Source of the DNA: Chinchilla lanigera
Taxonomy: Eukaryota; Chordata; Mammalia; Rodentia; Chinchillidae
Length of the DNA: 64,000 bases
NCBI RefSeq assembly: GCF_000276665.1
Contig: NW_004955433.1
Span: 21,154,905-21,218,904, forward strand
Direction: 5' to 3'
Shown: positions 53,240 to 64,000 of the stretch, piece by piece
How the letters are laid out: each line of letters opens with the position of its first letter
Numbering within the stretch: position 1 is the stretch's first letter
Program-made: the position numbers and the translations under genes
The notes under the pieces: model-generated
Seen by the model: only the letters and a program-made list of their open reading frames with translations
The model's database searches: none
Told to the model about the DNA's origin: nothing

Positions 53240-55190
53240 AAACAAAAGTAAAAAGGTACAGGAGGACAGCTAAGAGACACAAGGACCCTCTACCAGAGGG
53301 AGCCAGGCACAAAGAGTATATTGGACTGGGCCGGAGTTGAAACTGATGGGGGCAGTTTAAGTGACATTATAGGCATCAAGTGTAAAGCGTGGATGCGCAT
53401 GCTCAAAAGAAAAACGGGAAGTAACAGTCAGGTAGCTGGAAGAAGAAGGTGGAAGCCAGTCTAGGTGGGACAAATTGCCTTTCTGGGCCCCATACCATGC
53501 TGGATCACCACCATGATGACTGGGCAGAATTTTGTATGGGCAAAACCCCATCAAATTCTATGAGGCATTTGTTAAAATCTTTACTAATATATGGAGAACA
53601 TCAAACCTGATATCCTCTTGCATTTCTTATTAAGAGTTAAAAATATACTTGATGACTCCTATTTACCATTATGATATAAAACTTTAAAAATAATCCCTTA
53701 ACTCTAGAGATGTTACAGAAGAGTAATTTTACTCCAAGATGCTTAAGAAAAGAAAGACACAGTCATTTTATTCAAATCTTACTTCTCATAGTTTTGTATC
53801 TTGAATATGGGAATAATTATAAACAAGGTTTCCTTTACCCTTCCATGGGGCAGACTTCCTCTGTAAATTTAAATGTGAAACAGGAAAGTGCACTGTGTAC
53901 ATAGCCAGTTGCTGAGAAATACATCCCACACTTGTGACTCCTTGGTGAATGGCTCTCTGTTGATATCGTAAGAATAAGAAGACTCCCAGTAATATTCTAA
54001 AAGTATAAACATGTTAAAACATTCATCAAGAAAAATTTTTACACGAAGTGAGTGTAAGAAGCTCAGGCATGGACTATCTCATTCCATCACATAAATGCAA
54101 AAACTACTGTAATTTTCTTCACCAAAGGATGACATGGATCCTAGATCTGATTGACACCGGCATAATCATTATAACACAGGAAACATAAACGTGACTCCAG
54201 ATTAGCCAAGTCTATATTATTGAGATACAAATGAGATAGATTGATTATATATTTCAGAAGAAAAAGTCAACACTGATTACAGGTTTCACAGATATCTTTC
54301 AGGAGAGTACATGCCAATCAAAAGAATTTCAATATTTGTTTCTTTATAAAGTAAACATGTTATCAATGATGAAAGCTTAAGTACTATGTATTTATTGTAC
54401 CTAGTTATCTTCATTTATTTTAACTGTGTAAAATCCTGCACTTTTCCTGCTTATATTCCTCCTTCATTAACTTCACTTACAAATTTATGGCAATTATTTT
54501 ATAGATTACTTCAACTATTCATTCAAGCATGCTTTATTTTTCCAGGCTTGAGGGTGGGTATACTACAACCTCAATGAAATATGTGGAATCAATTGTCTTT
54601 CAAAAGAAGAATTGATATTGTGCACCCTCTTCAAATATTTTGAGTGATGGCACCAGTTACCCTCATCCTGTATTATTGGTTCAGTTAGATGCTAAAGTGA
54701 TCTGAATGGATTATATAATATATTTTTTTATTGTCAATGTCTAGTGCTTGCCTCCTCAGCATCCATGCAGGACCAAAATAAGACCATGATAAAACATTTC
54801 CTAGATAAACACGTTTCTATCTCTATGTATTAAGTGCTGAATTTATTTGTATTTTCCTGTTCATCAAATTTCTTATAATATCAAAGGGATGTAATATAAA
54901 TGTACAAAAGCAATAGGCATCTCCTAGGAGTGATGATTTGAAGTTTTGCTTTCTCACATAATAATATTTTTTTGGAGGAAAAATGACATTTAAGATTTAT
55001 GAAACAGAAATTCAGGCTTATATAACATCATAAGGGAAAGGGTAAAATGCTGTCAAGTGATCAAAGGTGTATGTTTCAGTTTTTCAAAAATATGCCTAAA
55101 ATAATAACAACTTTCAATGATTGAGTGCTTTGTTATCTTAAAATGAAATTCTAAGAACTTTTTTATACAGGATATATATGTGTGTGAGTG
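53240..55190. other. No recognisable gene; unassigned
   Basis: A less AT-rich patch (53240-53570) looks LTR-like in composition but I could not place it. The rest is AT-rich with no signal. Confidence 0.45.
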
Positions 55191-55192
55191 TG

Positions 55193-55575
55193 TGTGGTAT
55201 GAGTTGAATCTCAAATGTCCCCTGAAGTCCTCTTATGTTCAAAGATGGAAGTCTAGATAGATGTGTGGATAGCAGAGACACCGTACTCATCCTTGAATTA
55301 ATACACTGGTTAGTGTAGAGTTAAATGTGGGAGGTAGATACCTTATTAGGAAGAAGTTTGCCTTTGGAAAGTAGCTTTCTTTCTTTACCTCTTCCATTGT
55401 ATCGCTTTTGAAACTGCCGTGGATTGAGTAACTTTCTTCTACCATGCCATTTCTGCCTCGTAACAAGCTGACCATGGGTGGAACTCACTAAAGGGTGTAG
55501 CCAATAAAATCTCTCCTCTTTAATTTACAGTTGGCAGGTACTTTATTCCATCAATACGGAAGCTGAATAATACAG
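55193..55575 (+). mobile_element. MaLR-type LTR, plus strand
   Basis: TGTGGTATGAGTTGAATCTC, AAATGTCCCCTGAAGTCCTC, TTACCTCTTCCATTGTATCG, TACCATGCCATTTCTGCCTC, TAGCCAATAAAATCTCTCCT and TACTTTATTCCATCAATACG, ending AATAATACAGAG, follow the MaLR LTR plan from 5' end to 3' end. A TG-rich repeat adjoins each side. Confidence 0.75.
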
Positions 55576-55579
55576 AGTG

Positions 55580-57000
55580 AGTGTGTGTAAGTGTGTGAGT
55601 GTTTGTGTAGTAAAATCAATATATATATTTCTCAAAATCATGAGATATCTAATAGAAAAGAATTAAAACTCAAAACCAAGTCTTCCTAACTGAAGCATTT
55701 ATCACCAGTAGGTACATAAGTCATTACCTATGAAGAGATGTCTGGAATTGTCCACCAGGAAGTGTGCCTCCATGCTCACTACAAGCTGCACTGTAGGAGA
55801 AGTGTCATCTGCCCAGTGCCTTGGATTTTCAAGCATACCTTTAAATTCTGTCCTATGTGGTACACAGAGTTTTCAGATAGAGTATGAGACTTGCGCCACA
55901 AGCTTGGTGTAGGCACTGTGATGATTAGAACATTCTCAAAGCAGTCTTTATGTTGCTCAGCACACTAACATGTGCAATACCACTCTTAGACCACTTGCTT
56001 TGCTTATGTTCTTTGGCATTCTATCATATACAATAATGTTCAATGATGATAATGTTAGATTCAATGTTAGATGATGATAATAATCTTGGAACTAAGAAGA
56101 ACTTAATATTTTCACAAATTTAAGTTAAATTTAGTGGGAGACACGTAAGGAAAATGTTATAAAATGTTTTGGAGTTGTTGAGTTACTCTGGGTACTTTCA
56201 GTTCTTTGGAGAGACATCCCTCCTTAGTCACTACTAGTTAAATGTGATTCCAAGGATAGATTACAAATTGAAAGAAATATCAGCAACTCATCACTCATGT
56301 TGCCCTCAAATATGTTACTTACAGAATTTCTACCTGTCTGTGAAGTCATCTCTTGTATTTAATGAAATGAGCAGTTCATAGTTACTTGATGTGAACCATT
56401 GTGTTGAGAAGAGGGTGCAAATAATCCATGAAAATAACAAATGCAAACAAAAGAAGAAGATCCAGAATAAAGTACTCTCCTACTGCTAGCTAACTTGGGA
56501 GGCAGTGTTTGTTATTTCATCTACCCACGCTTTCACAGAAAAAATGATGGCCCATCCAAACAGCCACTGAGGGAAGTTTATTACTGGAGTATTTGTAAAG
56601 AAGCCTATGATGTGAACAGAACAAGGGATGGAGAGGTGAACAGAGACACAAAGTTAATCCCTAATACTCTATGTATACACAGCATCCAGTTCTCCAGTCA
56701 TTCTCATTCCATGATGAGAGAACTTTGCTCATTGGCTACAAACATAAACACATAAACAAATTTCATAGGAAAAATAGACATGGAAGAAGGTGGGGGCTAC
56801 TGATCAGATCCCTTATTTCTGTGCTTTCTTTATTTGATAATTTTAGCTTTGCAAAGTCTCTCAAACTTGATTTTTCCCTTCATATTCTTAGGTTGCAATT
56901 ATACTGTTTAGAAAGATTTTTTCTGCACTTCTGCTGTCATATCCCTTTCTCAAGGACAGCCTAGTGTCAGTCTATCCTGGTACATAAATAACAGTGAAGA
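55580..57000. other. No recognisable gene; unassigned
   Basis: Short TG-rich stretch at 55577-55610. The 86- and 97-codon open frames at 56.5-57.0 kb overlap in different frames and show no domain I know. Confidence 0.5.
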
Positions 57001-57002
57001 CA

Positions 57003-57225
57003 ATGAGTACTACACCATTTATTATCTTCTATGTCTCAGGGACTGGGATGAATGATATTAAATATTATTACCATTAGAACATTAGGCAGCTAAAACGCCT
57101 TATGATATAAGTAGCACTAATCATATTTTACAGAAAAAAATAGTGATGTATGGTATTCCCATGTAGCTACCAAATTATGAGGCCGGCCTTTGATTGGCCT
57201 CTAAAAGCCATGTTCTTAATCTTTA
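57003..57225 (-). repeat. MIR SINE
   Basis: CACCATTTATTATCTTCTAT, GTCTCAGGGACTGGGATGAA, CATATTTTACAGAAAAAAAT and AGCCATGTTCTTAATCTTTA follow reverse MIR order. Confidence 0.75.
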
Positions 57226-57384
57226 TGGTATTGTAAGGCCCATTGAAATGCTAATGCCCAGTATATGTTCTAAAACTGCTACTCTCCTCATAGCACATTT
57301 TTGATTTGTTCATTTTATTATTTTTGCTATAAAACTTTATTCAGTTTTATTTCATGAGTAATAAAGATTCAGCTAATGTGCTTT

Positions 57385-57985
57385 TTTAAAATTGAGGCAT
57401 GATTGCCAAATAGACTTTGTATATATTTAAATTGTTCAACATGATGTTTCAACATAAGCATGCTTTGTATAATGATTCTACAATCAAACTAATTAATATA
57501 GCCCTCACCTGACATACTTGGTATTTGTGTTTATTTGTAAATGTGTTGAGAACACTTAAGATCTATTCCCCTGGCAGATTTCAGTACACAGCACATAATT
57601 ATTAGATATAATTACTGTGCTGTATATTAAAGCCTTAACACATACTGAAAATGCATACCCTTTGACTAATATCTTCCTAATTCCTCTACTTCTAGCACTT
57701 AGCAACTACCATTCTACATTCTGTTTAAGTTCAACCATTTGACATTGTCTACAAGTGATAGTTTGTGAGACTTGTCATTCTGAATCTGCCTCATTTCACT
57801 TAATATACTGTTATCCAAATTGCATATGGTAGGATTTCCTTCTTTGTTAAGGGTAAGATTCCTTTATGTATATGACATTTATTGTTTTGTATTAATATAT
57901 TATAATGTGTTTATCTACTCACCAGGGGGGACATTTAGACTGTTTCCGTTTCTTGGTGGTTGTAAATATGCTGCAGTGAATTAAA
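57385..57985 (-). mobile_element. L1MA-type L1 3' end, minus strand
   Basis: A very clear antisense text: ATTGAGGCATGATTGCCAAA, TATATTTAAATTGTTCAACA, GAGAACACTTAAGATCTATT, AGTACACAGCACATAATTAT, TACCCTTTGACTAATATCTT, GCAACTACCATTCTACATTC, TAGGATTTCCTTCTTTGTTA and TTAGACTGTTTCCGTTTCTT. This is the 3' UTR and end of ORF2 of an L1MA-like element that predates the rodent radiation. Confidence 0.93.
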
Positions 57986-58104
57986 GTACTTTCTCATTTG
58001 TCAGTTCTGGAGCTGAAGATTGACTTAGCTTTCCATCCATAGATCCTTGCTACCTAGCTCAATGCAAAACATTTGTTCTCAGTCAACATTTGTTAATTTC
58101 TTCC

Positions 58105-58260
58105 CTTTTTTGTTGTTGTTTGAGACAAGGTGTCTCTATGCAGGTTTGACTGACTTTGGACCCTCTATGTAGCCCAGGTTGGTCTTGAACTCATAGTTAT
58201 CCTCCTGCATCAGGATCCTGGATGCTGGAATTAGAAGTTTGAGCACCACACCTGACTACC
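58105..58260 (-). repeat. B1-type SINE, minus strand
   Basis: GTTGTTTGAGACAAGGTGTC, TCTATGTAGCCCAGGTTGGT, CTTGAACTCATAGTTATCCT and GAGCACCACACCTGACTA are B1 words in reverse, moderately diverged. Confidence 0.88.
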
Positions 58261-58372
58261 ATTTGCTAATTTCTGAACTGAGAGCAAAACACCCAGTTTT
58301 GAAATGTTTTTATGATATTTCCAATTAAGCTTAGATTCAAAGGCACTTTCTCTAAATAAGTTCTTACTAAGT

Positions 58373-58805
58373 CTTATGGATTGTGACTAGATGTCCTCCC
58401 AAAACCTCATGTAGTCATAAGCGGGGCTTTTTCCGAGGTGGCTAAGTCTAGAGTGTAAATTTGATTCATAGTACAGCACTAGGGTTAAGGGTGCTAGGAC
58501 TAAGGGTGGGTGGTACTAAATCAATCCACTGATTGGTTTGGCCACTCTTGGTTTGATACCCAGTAGTCTGGTTAAGTTTAAGGGGCAGGAAGATGCTATT
58601 AACCACACCTTGCTTGTTTTTTTGTTACCTTCTGCCCACTTTGGTCTGTTTCTCCTTGGTGATGCCTGTCTGCCACACCACCCTGCCTCGGAGCCAAACA
58701 ATTATGAACTGAAACCTCTACAAACTGTGAGCCAATAAAACTTTCCTCCTTTTACTTTGCATGTTGGGTATTTTGTCTCAGCAAGGAGAGAAAAGTTCAT
58801 AAAAC
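58373..58805 (+). mobile_element. MaLR-type solo LTR, plus strand
   Basis: TATGGATTGTGACTAGATGT, CCTCCCAAAACCTCATGTAG, GGTGATGCCTGTCTGCCACA, CACCCTGCCTCGGAGCCAAA, CCTCTACAAACTGTGAGCCA, ATAAAACTTTCCTCC and TTGTCTCAGCAAGGAGAG. It is the best plus-strand counterpart of the 27.9-kb LTR; both share the CTGTCTGCCACACCACCCTG type string. Confidence 0.85.
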
Positions 58806-58809
58806 ATTA

Positions 58810-59620
58810 AGATGGTCACCTCCCCTGAATTTACCTTGGTGTAGTTATACTTGAGTCACACTTTTTGTTTAGTTCCTGCCCTGGTTTATAAAATCAGAAA
58901 AAGAAACTCTTCTTTTAGCTCCTATACACTCTCTTGAAGTTTCCCTTTGTGGTTAATGTATTTTTTCAGCTGAAAATATAAACACAAAAATAAATAATCC
59001 TATTAGCTTGTAATTGTCATCTCCTGGGGTTGCTTTTGGTGCCTAATGTGGAATTTTTTCCTCTAAGAGAGGGCTAAATTGGCTCTGTTGCCCTATATGA
59101 GCCACACGCTTTAGTAAATATCTTTGCCAGTGATTAATAGGGTAGCCCACATTCATACACAAGTGCCCTGTCTTGCCAGCAGTAACTTTTTTTCTGATGG
59201 AATTTTTCAAATTAAGCCTTTAAAGGAAAAAAAAAAAGTCTCCAAAGATAGCCAAGCATTGGAAAATATTGCAAAAGAAAATTGCATTCTCTTAGTTATA
59301 AAAATACTTTTGAAATAGGCACATTTTATTTATTCCTCTAATCTTATTCCCTAGTCTGCCTGACAGGCAGAAATTCAATGATACCCTTGTCTCTTACCAT
59401 TTGCTGACTGTGACATATACCTACCTGGTTTCCTGTAAGTTATACAAATACATTTGCATCAAATTTAATAGAGCTTGCCAAGTGCCAAGTTCTGTGTTGC
59501 TATGTAAAATATCCAGCATACGTTAAGGACCTTTTTGGCATATCAACAAAATGGAATGGAGTTTTGGAGGAAATATTGTTTTTTGTTTAGGGAATAAGTA
59601 GGATAATTTACCCAGTAAAA
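58810..59620. other. No recognisable gene; unassigned
   Basis: No repeat or coding signal recognised with confidence. Confidence 0.45.
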
Positions 59621-59624
59621 CATA

Positions 59625-59828
59625 GAATTAAACTCAGACTCTGCTGTTTACTAGTCAATGACTTCAGGCAATATGTTTGGCTCACCTGTTTTTGAACTAT
59701 ATAATAAGAGACAATATTTGAGGGAAAGAACTATTATGTGAACTCTAATAGATGTCATTTTTAATGAAGTTAGCCTAACACTGGACATGTAGGTGGTGAT
59801 CCACAAATGCTAGCTGCAATTCTTTTCT
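59625..59828 (+). repeat. MIR SINE
   Basis: AATTAAACTCAGACTCTGCT, GTTTACTAGTCAATGACTTC, AGGCAATATGTTTGGCTCAC, ATAATAAGAGACAATATTTG and ATCCACAAATGCTAGCTGC follow MIR from 5' to 3' end. Confidence 0.78.
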
Positions 59829-60424
59829 TTAATATGTGGTCCTCAGAAGCCATCCACGAAAGTAGGTGCAGATTTGAATCAGATTTTGAAGCATGTATAC
59901 AGTGTTTCAAACTACAGAGAATGGTATTAGCAAAGTTTGCATAGTCTGCACGTTTGATACTGTATTGGTCATTAGTCCCTCATTTATTAAATATGATAAG
60001 TTGTTCCTGTGGAATAACATGTAAGATTTTAGGTGTGGAATAATAACGCAAGGTAACTTTGCAGAGTAACTTTGAGTTTGACACTTCCTTGTTCTCTCTG
60101 CTATGTCTGTCTTTGTCTCTGTTGCTGTCTCTGTCTCCATCTTCGTCTTTCTCTCACACTCGCTCTTTCTGTTTTTCTCTTGATTGACAAGGATGTTAGC
60201 AGATAAGTGAGGCAGATGCGCATCTGACCCTGATCACAGTTTTCTTTTGAAACATTGTGCACATGTTATACGCGAACTCATCTCTCTACCCTGACGACCA
60301 TTAGCAATCACTACGTTTGTGAGAACTCAGCAGTTATTTATATTGTTTTATTAAAGATCTGATAATTATCCTCTTTTTTATGCATATAAACTAATACCTA
60401 GCTTTGTACCTGACCTCCTAATAG

Positions 60425-60585
60425 TCACTCTCTAGCTGTTTGCTGAGTGAGTAAATTTGGGCTTGGTTTTCATTCTTTGTGCCTTAGTTTCAATAAGTTC
60501 AAGCCAGTTATACTATTGTCTTGAAAATTCTAAATGTTGCTAATTCCTGATGTACATGCTAAATAGGGTATTTGTATTCAGCTGC
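60425..60585 (+). repeat. MIR-like fragment
   Basis: TTTGGGCTTGGTTTTCATTC followed by TTTGTGCCTTAGTTTCAATA resembles 'gggcaagttacttaacctctctgtgcctcagtttcc'. The 3' half is weak. Confidence 0.5.
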
Positions 60586-60589
60586 GGTT

Positions 60590-62392
60590 TGGTATAACTT
60601 GCTATCTCTTCAAATTAGGCTTTTGTGGCCCAAGTCCCTTCAGAACTGAACAGAATTTTTTTCTTCTTTTACAAAGTCAATAACAAATATATAAGCAATC
60701 TTTTCTTGGTGAAATGTTTATGTGCAAGAGTGATTGCTTCTGTCTGCTTCTAAACACATATTCTTTAATCCATTCATTGTATATTTAAATATTTTAAAGG
60801 TTCCATTTCTCTACTAATTGACCTTCTGACTAAAGCAATTTGTGATCAGTAAAATAGTGACCTACTTGCAAGTGTCAATTTAATGTATTTAAAGAACATA
60901 ATCAAAGCAAATTTTCAGTGGAAAGCTATCAAATTCACTTTAGGGAGCTAGCCAAATACTCATGCAAAAGTGATAGGCTAGATACATGGTAGAAATACAC
61001 ATAAGTAAGTTATATGAAAATTTCATTCATTAATACAAGGTAATATGAAGAAAATACTACAGATTCCTTTCCTATTTTTATGGGTGTGAACATTGATGCT
61101 GTAATCTCACCCTCCCCAAACAGTCTGCCACTCTACCAACAACAGTAATTTTTGAATATCTATCTAGCTGTATATGTACTAAGAAGAAAAAGGACAATGG
61201 CTGTCTCAGTTTGTGGATTACAACTCTCATAAATGTTATTTCCCTTTTGTAAAAGGATTAATATTTTGATTCCTACATAATGATAAAACACTAGTGACAT
61301 TCAAATCACGAACATATATGAATTTGTGCCAGTCTCATTTTTTGGCATTCTTCTAGAAATTCTGAATAATCTGTATTGAAAAGAATAGATTAGTAAGAGT
61401 AATTTTCAAAGTATTAAAGCTTATACAAGTATAATAGAAAAATATGAGCCTATGCATTCATTTTTTTTTTTATATTTTTACCCACAGAAGAGAAATTAGA
61501 GTAAAAACTAGAGCTTAGAGCAATTTACTATTTGGAATTTGAGGGAACTCAGTGTTCATGCCATGTGTTTCAGATTATAGATCAACCAAAACAAGACAAA
61601 AGGCTCAGATATGTATCAAAAGCCATAAATGCCCTTTCATATGTAAAGACATCTTCCTCCCTAAACTATACTTCTCTCTCCAATTATAGTCAAAGCAACA
61701 ATCTAAGCCAAGCCATCCTCTGCTCTAACCATCCTTAGGTGGTTAGAATGGAAGAGGAGAGAATGTTTGTCTTTGACCCGTTGGTAAGTATATCCACAGG
61801 AGGCCAAAAGATCAAAACAACTAATGTTATTAAACAGTTTCTTATTATCTCATTATGTGGTAGGATAAGAAGGAGAGGAAATATGTGTATTATGGGGAGG
61901 GTAAAGAACTTGAATGTGTCCTCCCATAATCTTGATCTTACAAGACATCACACTGAAAATGGAGTTGGGGACAATATGATATCTGCCCAACTATCCCCCA
62001 TGTTTCACAGAGCTCTATTTTGTACACAATAGCAATAGAAGGAATGTTGGCAATATTGAAAGATTGTCTTTACTGAGAAAGCACCCATCATGCCTTTACC
62101 TAAGTATAGTAATGAAAAACACGAGTCCTTTGGACCATCATTTCATGAATTAAAATACTCAAAAATTATTTGAACTGTCTTCCATAAACTGTGAGCCCTA
62201 CATCCCTTAACTTTGTTTTTGGGCTACTTCCATGACTCCCTCTTGACAGACAGAATATGGCAGAAATGAGATCAGGTTGCTTTTGAAGTAACATGGTAAG
62301 TGTTTTCGGAATTCTCATTCTGAGAAAAGCCTGCCACCACACAGAAAAACTGACTACTCTGACAGGTTCATGCTATAAGGGAGCCCAAAACA
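60590..62392. other. No recognisable gene; unassigned
   Basis: Open frames of 68 and 97 codons at 61.5-62.0 kb are adjacent but have no recognisable domain and no splice framework. I see nothing else. Confidence 0.45.
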
Positions 62393-62525
62393 ACACAAAG
62401 AAAAGAAAGAGTGTGGATGAGGGTGAGGAGAGAGGGAGAGAGAGAGAGGAAGAGAAAAGAGAGCGAGAGGAAAGGAAGGGTAGGGCAGGGCAGAGAAGGG
62501 CAGGGAAGGAAAGGGTAGGAAAAAT
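62393..62525 (+). repeat. Polypurine GA/GGA-rich tract
   Basis: Purine-dominated strand (GAGAGAGGGAGAGAGAGAGA, then GGGCAGGGCAGAGAAGGGCA). Confidence 0.95.
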
Positions 62526-62599
62526 TTATAGATTTCCAGTCATATTATCTTGTAAAAATTAACAACAAATATGCAATTGCTGGCCATCCTCTATTTAAA

Positions 62600-62874
62600 T
62601 AATTAGACTGGTAAGTGGTTAATGTCCTGTGAGGGCATCGAGCCCAGTTTGTGGACATGGGCTGCTGGGCGTGTGCCTTTCGCACCCCGTCTCTGTTTCT
62701 CTCCCTGCCTCCCCCCAATCTCTCCCTTCCTCCTCCCTCCTTCCTGCCTTCCCTAACTGACTGCTTTCTCTGCTTCCCGGCTGGCATGAGCTAAGCAGCA
62801 TCCTTCGACTGTGCCCTTCCAACAAGCCATTTTTGCTTAGGATCCAGCCCAGACAGGGCTGGCCTAGCTGAAAG
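62600..62874 (+). mobile_element. MaLR-type LTR, plus strand, cut by the gap
   Basis: A CT-rich stretch is followed by TTTCTCTGCTTCCCGGCTGG, CATGAGCTAAGCAGCATCCT, TCGACTGTGCCCTTCCAACA, the text that precedes the polyadenylation region of rodent MaLR LTRs (compare 21140-21260). The LTR 3' end is missing in the N run. Confidence 0.55.
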
Positions 62875-63229
62875 NNNNNNNNNNNNNNNNNNNNNNNNNN
62901 NNNNNNNNNNNNNNNNNNNNNNNNNNNNNNNNNNNNNNNNNNNNNNNNNNNNNNNNNNNNNNNNNNNNNNNNNNNNNNNNNNNNNNNNNNNNNNNNNNNN
63001 NNNNNNNNNNNNNNNNNNNNNNNNNNNNNNNNNNNNNNNNNNNNNNNNNNNNNNNNNNNNNNNNNNNNNNNNNNNNNNNNNNNNNNNNNNNNNNNNNNNN
63101 NNNNNNNNNNNNNNNNNNNNNNNNNNNNNNNNNNNNNNNNNNNNNNNNNNNNNNNNNNNNNNNNNNNNNNNNNNNNNNNNNNNNNNNNNNNNNNNNNNNN
63201 NNNNNNNNNNNNNNNNNNNNNNNNNNNNN
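62875..63229. other. Assembly gap, 355 N
   Basis: A run of 355 N. A size other than 100 suggests an estimated gap length. Confidence 0.98.
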
Positions 63230-63669
63230 AATATATTAAAGCTTAGATATAATAATAGAAAAAGAAATCATCAAAGTAGTACCACCAGTCCTGAAGATTT
63301 GTGAAAGTGTTAGTAATTCATTGCATATTTTTTCTTTTTGTATTTCCCAAACTTCTACCACAAATATATACTTATTTATTTTTATGAACACACAGGCAAA
63401 AACAAAACTCTCTTTGCCTTCATTTAAGTAATCATAGCTTGTAGAGGCATAAAAGTGTTTATCTTGCAGACAATAAAAAAGTCCCAAGTGAAAGTTCCAT
63501 TGTTATTTTGCCCCATAAAACTCATCCTTCATCTTAAAAAGACTTTATGACAGCTTCATTGCAAATGTTAAAAAGTGAAATAATACAAAATAGAAAAAAC
63601 AATAGACAACTTTTTTCCCCTCTTCATGAAGGTATGTCTTGGGAGAAAGCTTCAGAAAATATCTGTTAG

Positions 63670-63768
63670 GGGGCTGGGGATTTAGCTCAGCGGCAAAAGT
63701 GCCTGCCTGGCATGTGCAAGGTTGTGAGTTCGGTTTCCGGTACCAGAGAAAAACCAAAAAAAAAAGAA
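63670..63768 (+). repeat. ID SINE, young copy with TSD
   Basis: GGGGCTGGGGATTTAGCTCA, GCGGCAAAAGTGCCTGCCTG, GCATGTGCAAGGTTGTGAGT, TCGGTTTCCGGTACCAGAG, AAAAACC and an A run. TSD AGAAAATATCTGTTAG (63654-63669) and AGAAAATTTCTGTTAG (63769-63784) differ at one base. Confidence 0.96.
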
Positions 63769-64000
63769 AGAAAATTTCTGTTAGATCTTCATCTTCACCT
63801 CCAGATCAATAACTGCATATTACTGTCAGTCACATCAAGGAACAAAAAGATATGAGACTGCTGAGCATGTGCATATATACCCTGTTATTCATTTTAAGCC
63901 ATAGTATGATATGTAAAAACATTATTTATCCAACAAACTCTCATGTCACCCATATATTCTGTAAAATTGGTACTTAAAATTATTCCTGTGGTTTGAGTCA

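Noticed and set aside
62180..62392. Possible additional LTR fragment (CAGAATATGGCAGAAATGAG region)
   Set aside because: A faint likeness to an old mammalian LTR, but too short and diverged to assign.
62293..62562. 89-codon Glu/Arg-rich frame
   Set aside because: Product of the polypurine tract.
1..64000. CRISPR arrays, operons, ribosome-binding sites, phage or plasmid genes
   Set aside because: All evenly spaced repeats are microsatellites or SINE tails, and the repeat families are mammalian; there is no microbial signal.

Overview
This window is mammalian genomic DNA with no protein-coding gene I can support. It is AT-rich and full of stop codons. The open frames are short, and the longer ones run through repeats, simple sequence or assembly gaps. 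The repeat content points to a rodent outside the mouse/rat group. There are many tRNA-Ala-derived ID SINEs, 7SL-derived B1 SINEs, one B1-plus-ID composite, rodent-type MaLR LTRs and old L1, and I see no B2 or B4 SINE. I cannot name the species. Three runs of N (100, 100 and 355 bases) mark assembly gaps, the first two inside simple repeats.

Layout. 0-10 kb: old MIR/L2/ID relics, two MaLR LTRs on the minus strand (about 4.7-5.1 and 6.0-6.4 kb), a minus-strand L1 3' end (7.7-8.2 kb) and two ID insertions with clear target-site duplications. 10-20 kb: a plus-strand L2 relic, two ID copies, a candidate spliced exon (14.48-14.55 kb), a gap in CT/AT repeats, minus-strand L2 with a nested insertion, an old L1 3' end, and a 222-bp local direct duplication (18.7 and 19.8 kb). 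20-30 kb: a GT/GC tract, a MaLR LTR carrying a full CTCF-type core motif, a 5'-truncated ID, a gap in a GAAA repeat, MIRs and a minus-strand MaLR LTR. 30-43 kb: an unclassified tandemly repetitive block (31.0-31.8 kb), a diverged direct repeat (32.4/34.5 kb), MER5A, L1 with an ID inside it, B1, and a solo ERV1-like LTR. 43-50 kb: a very AT-rich tract, then L1 3' end and ORF2 relics interrupted by B1 and an LTR, then a 380-bp mariner-type nonautonomous element. 50-64 kb: a minus-strand MaLR element with LTR and internal region that carries a near-identical inverted duplication, more LTRs, an L1MA-like 3' end, MIRs, the 355-bp gap and a young ID copy.

No genes work together here. The window reads as intergenic or deep-intronic DNA. 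The most unusual things in it are structural: the 84-bp inverted duplication with a shortened third copy (50.99-51.82 kb), the mariner-like element, the 222-bp duplication, the 42-bp tandem block and the candidate exon. I found no CRISPR array, operon, microbial gene or evident new system. Repeat calls rest on recognising family sequence by eye, so subfamily names are approximate and most boundaries are good to about 10-30 bp.
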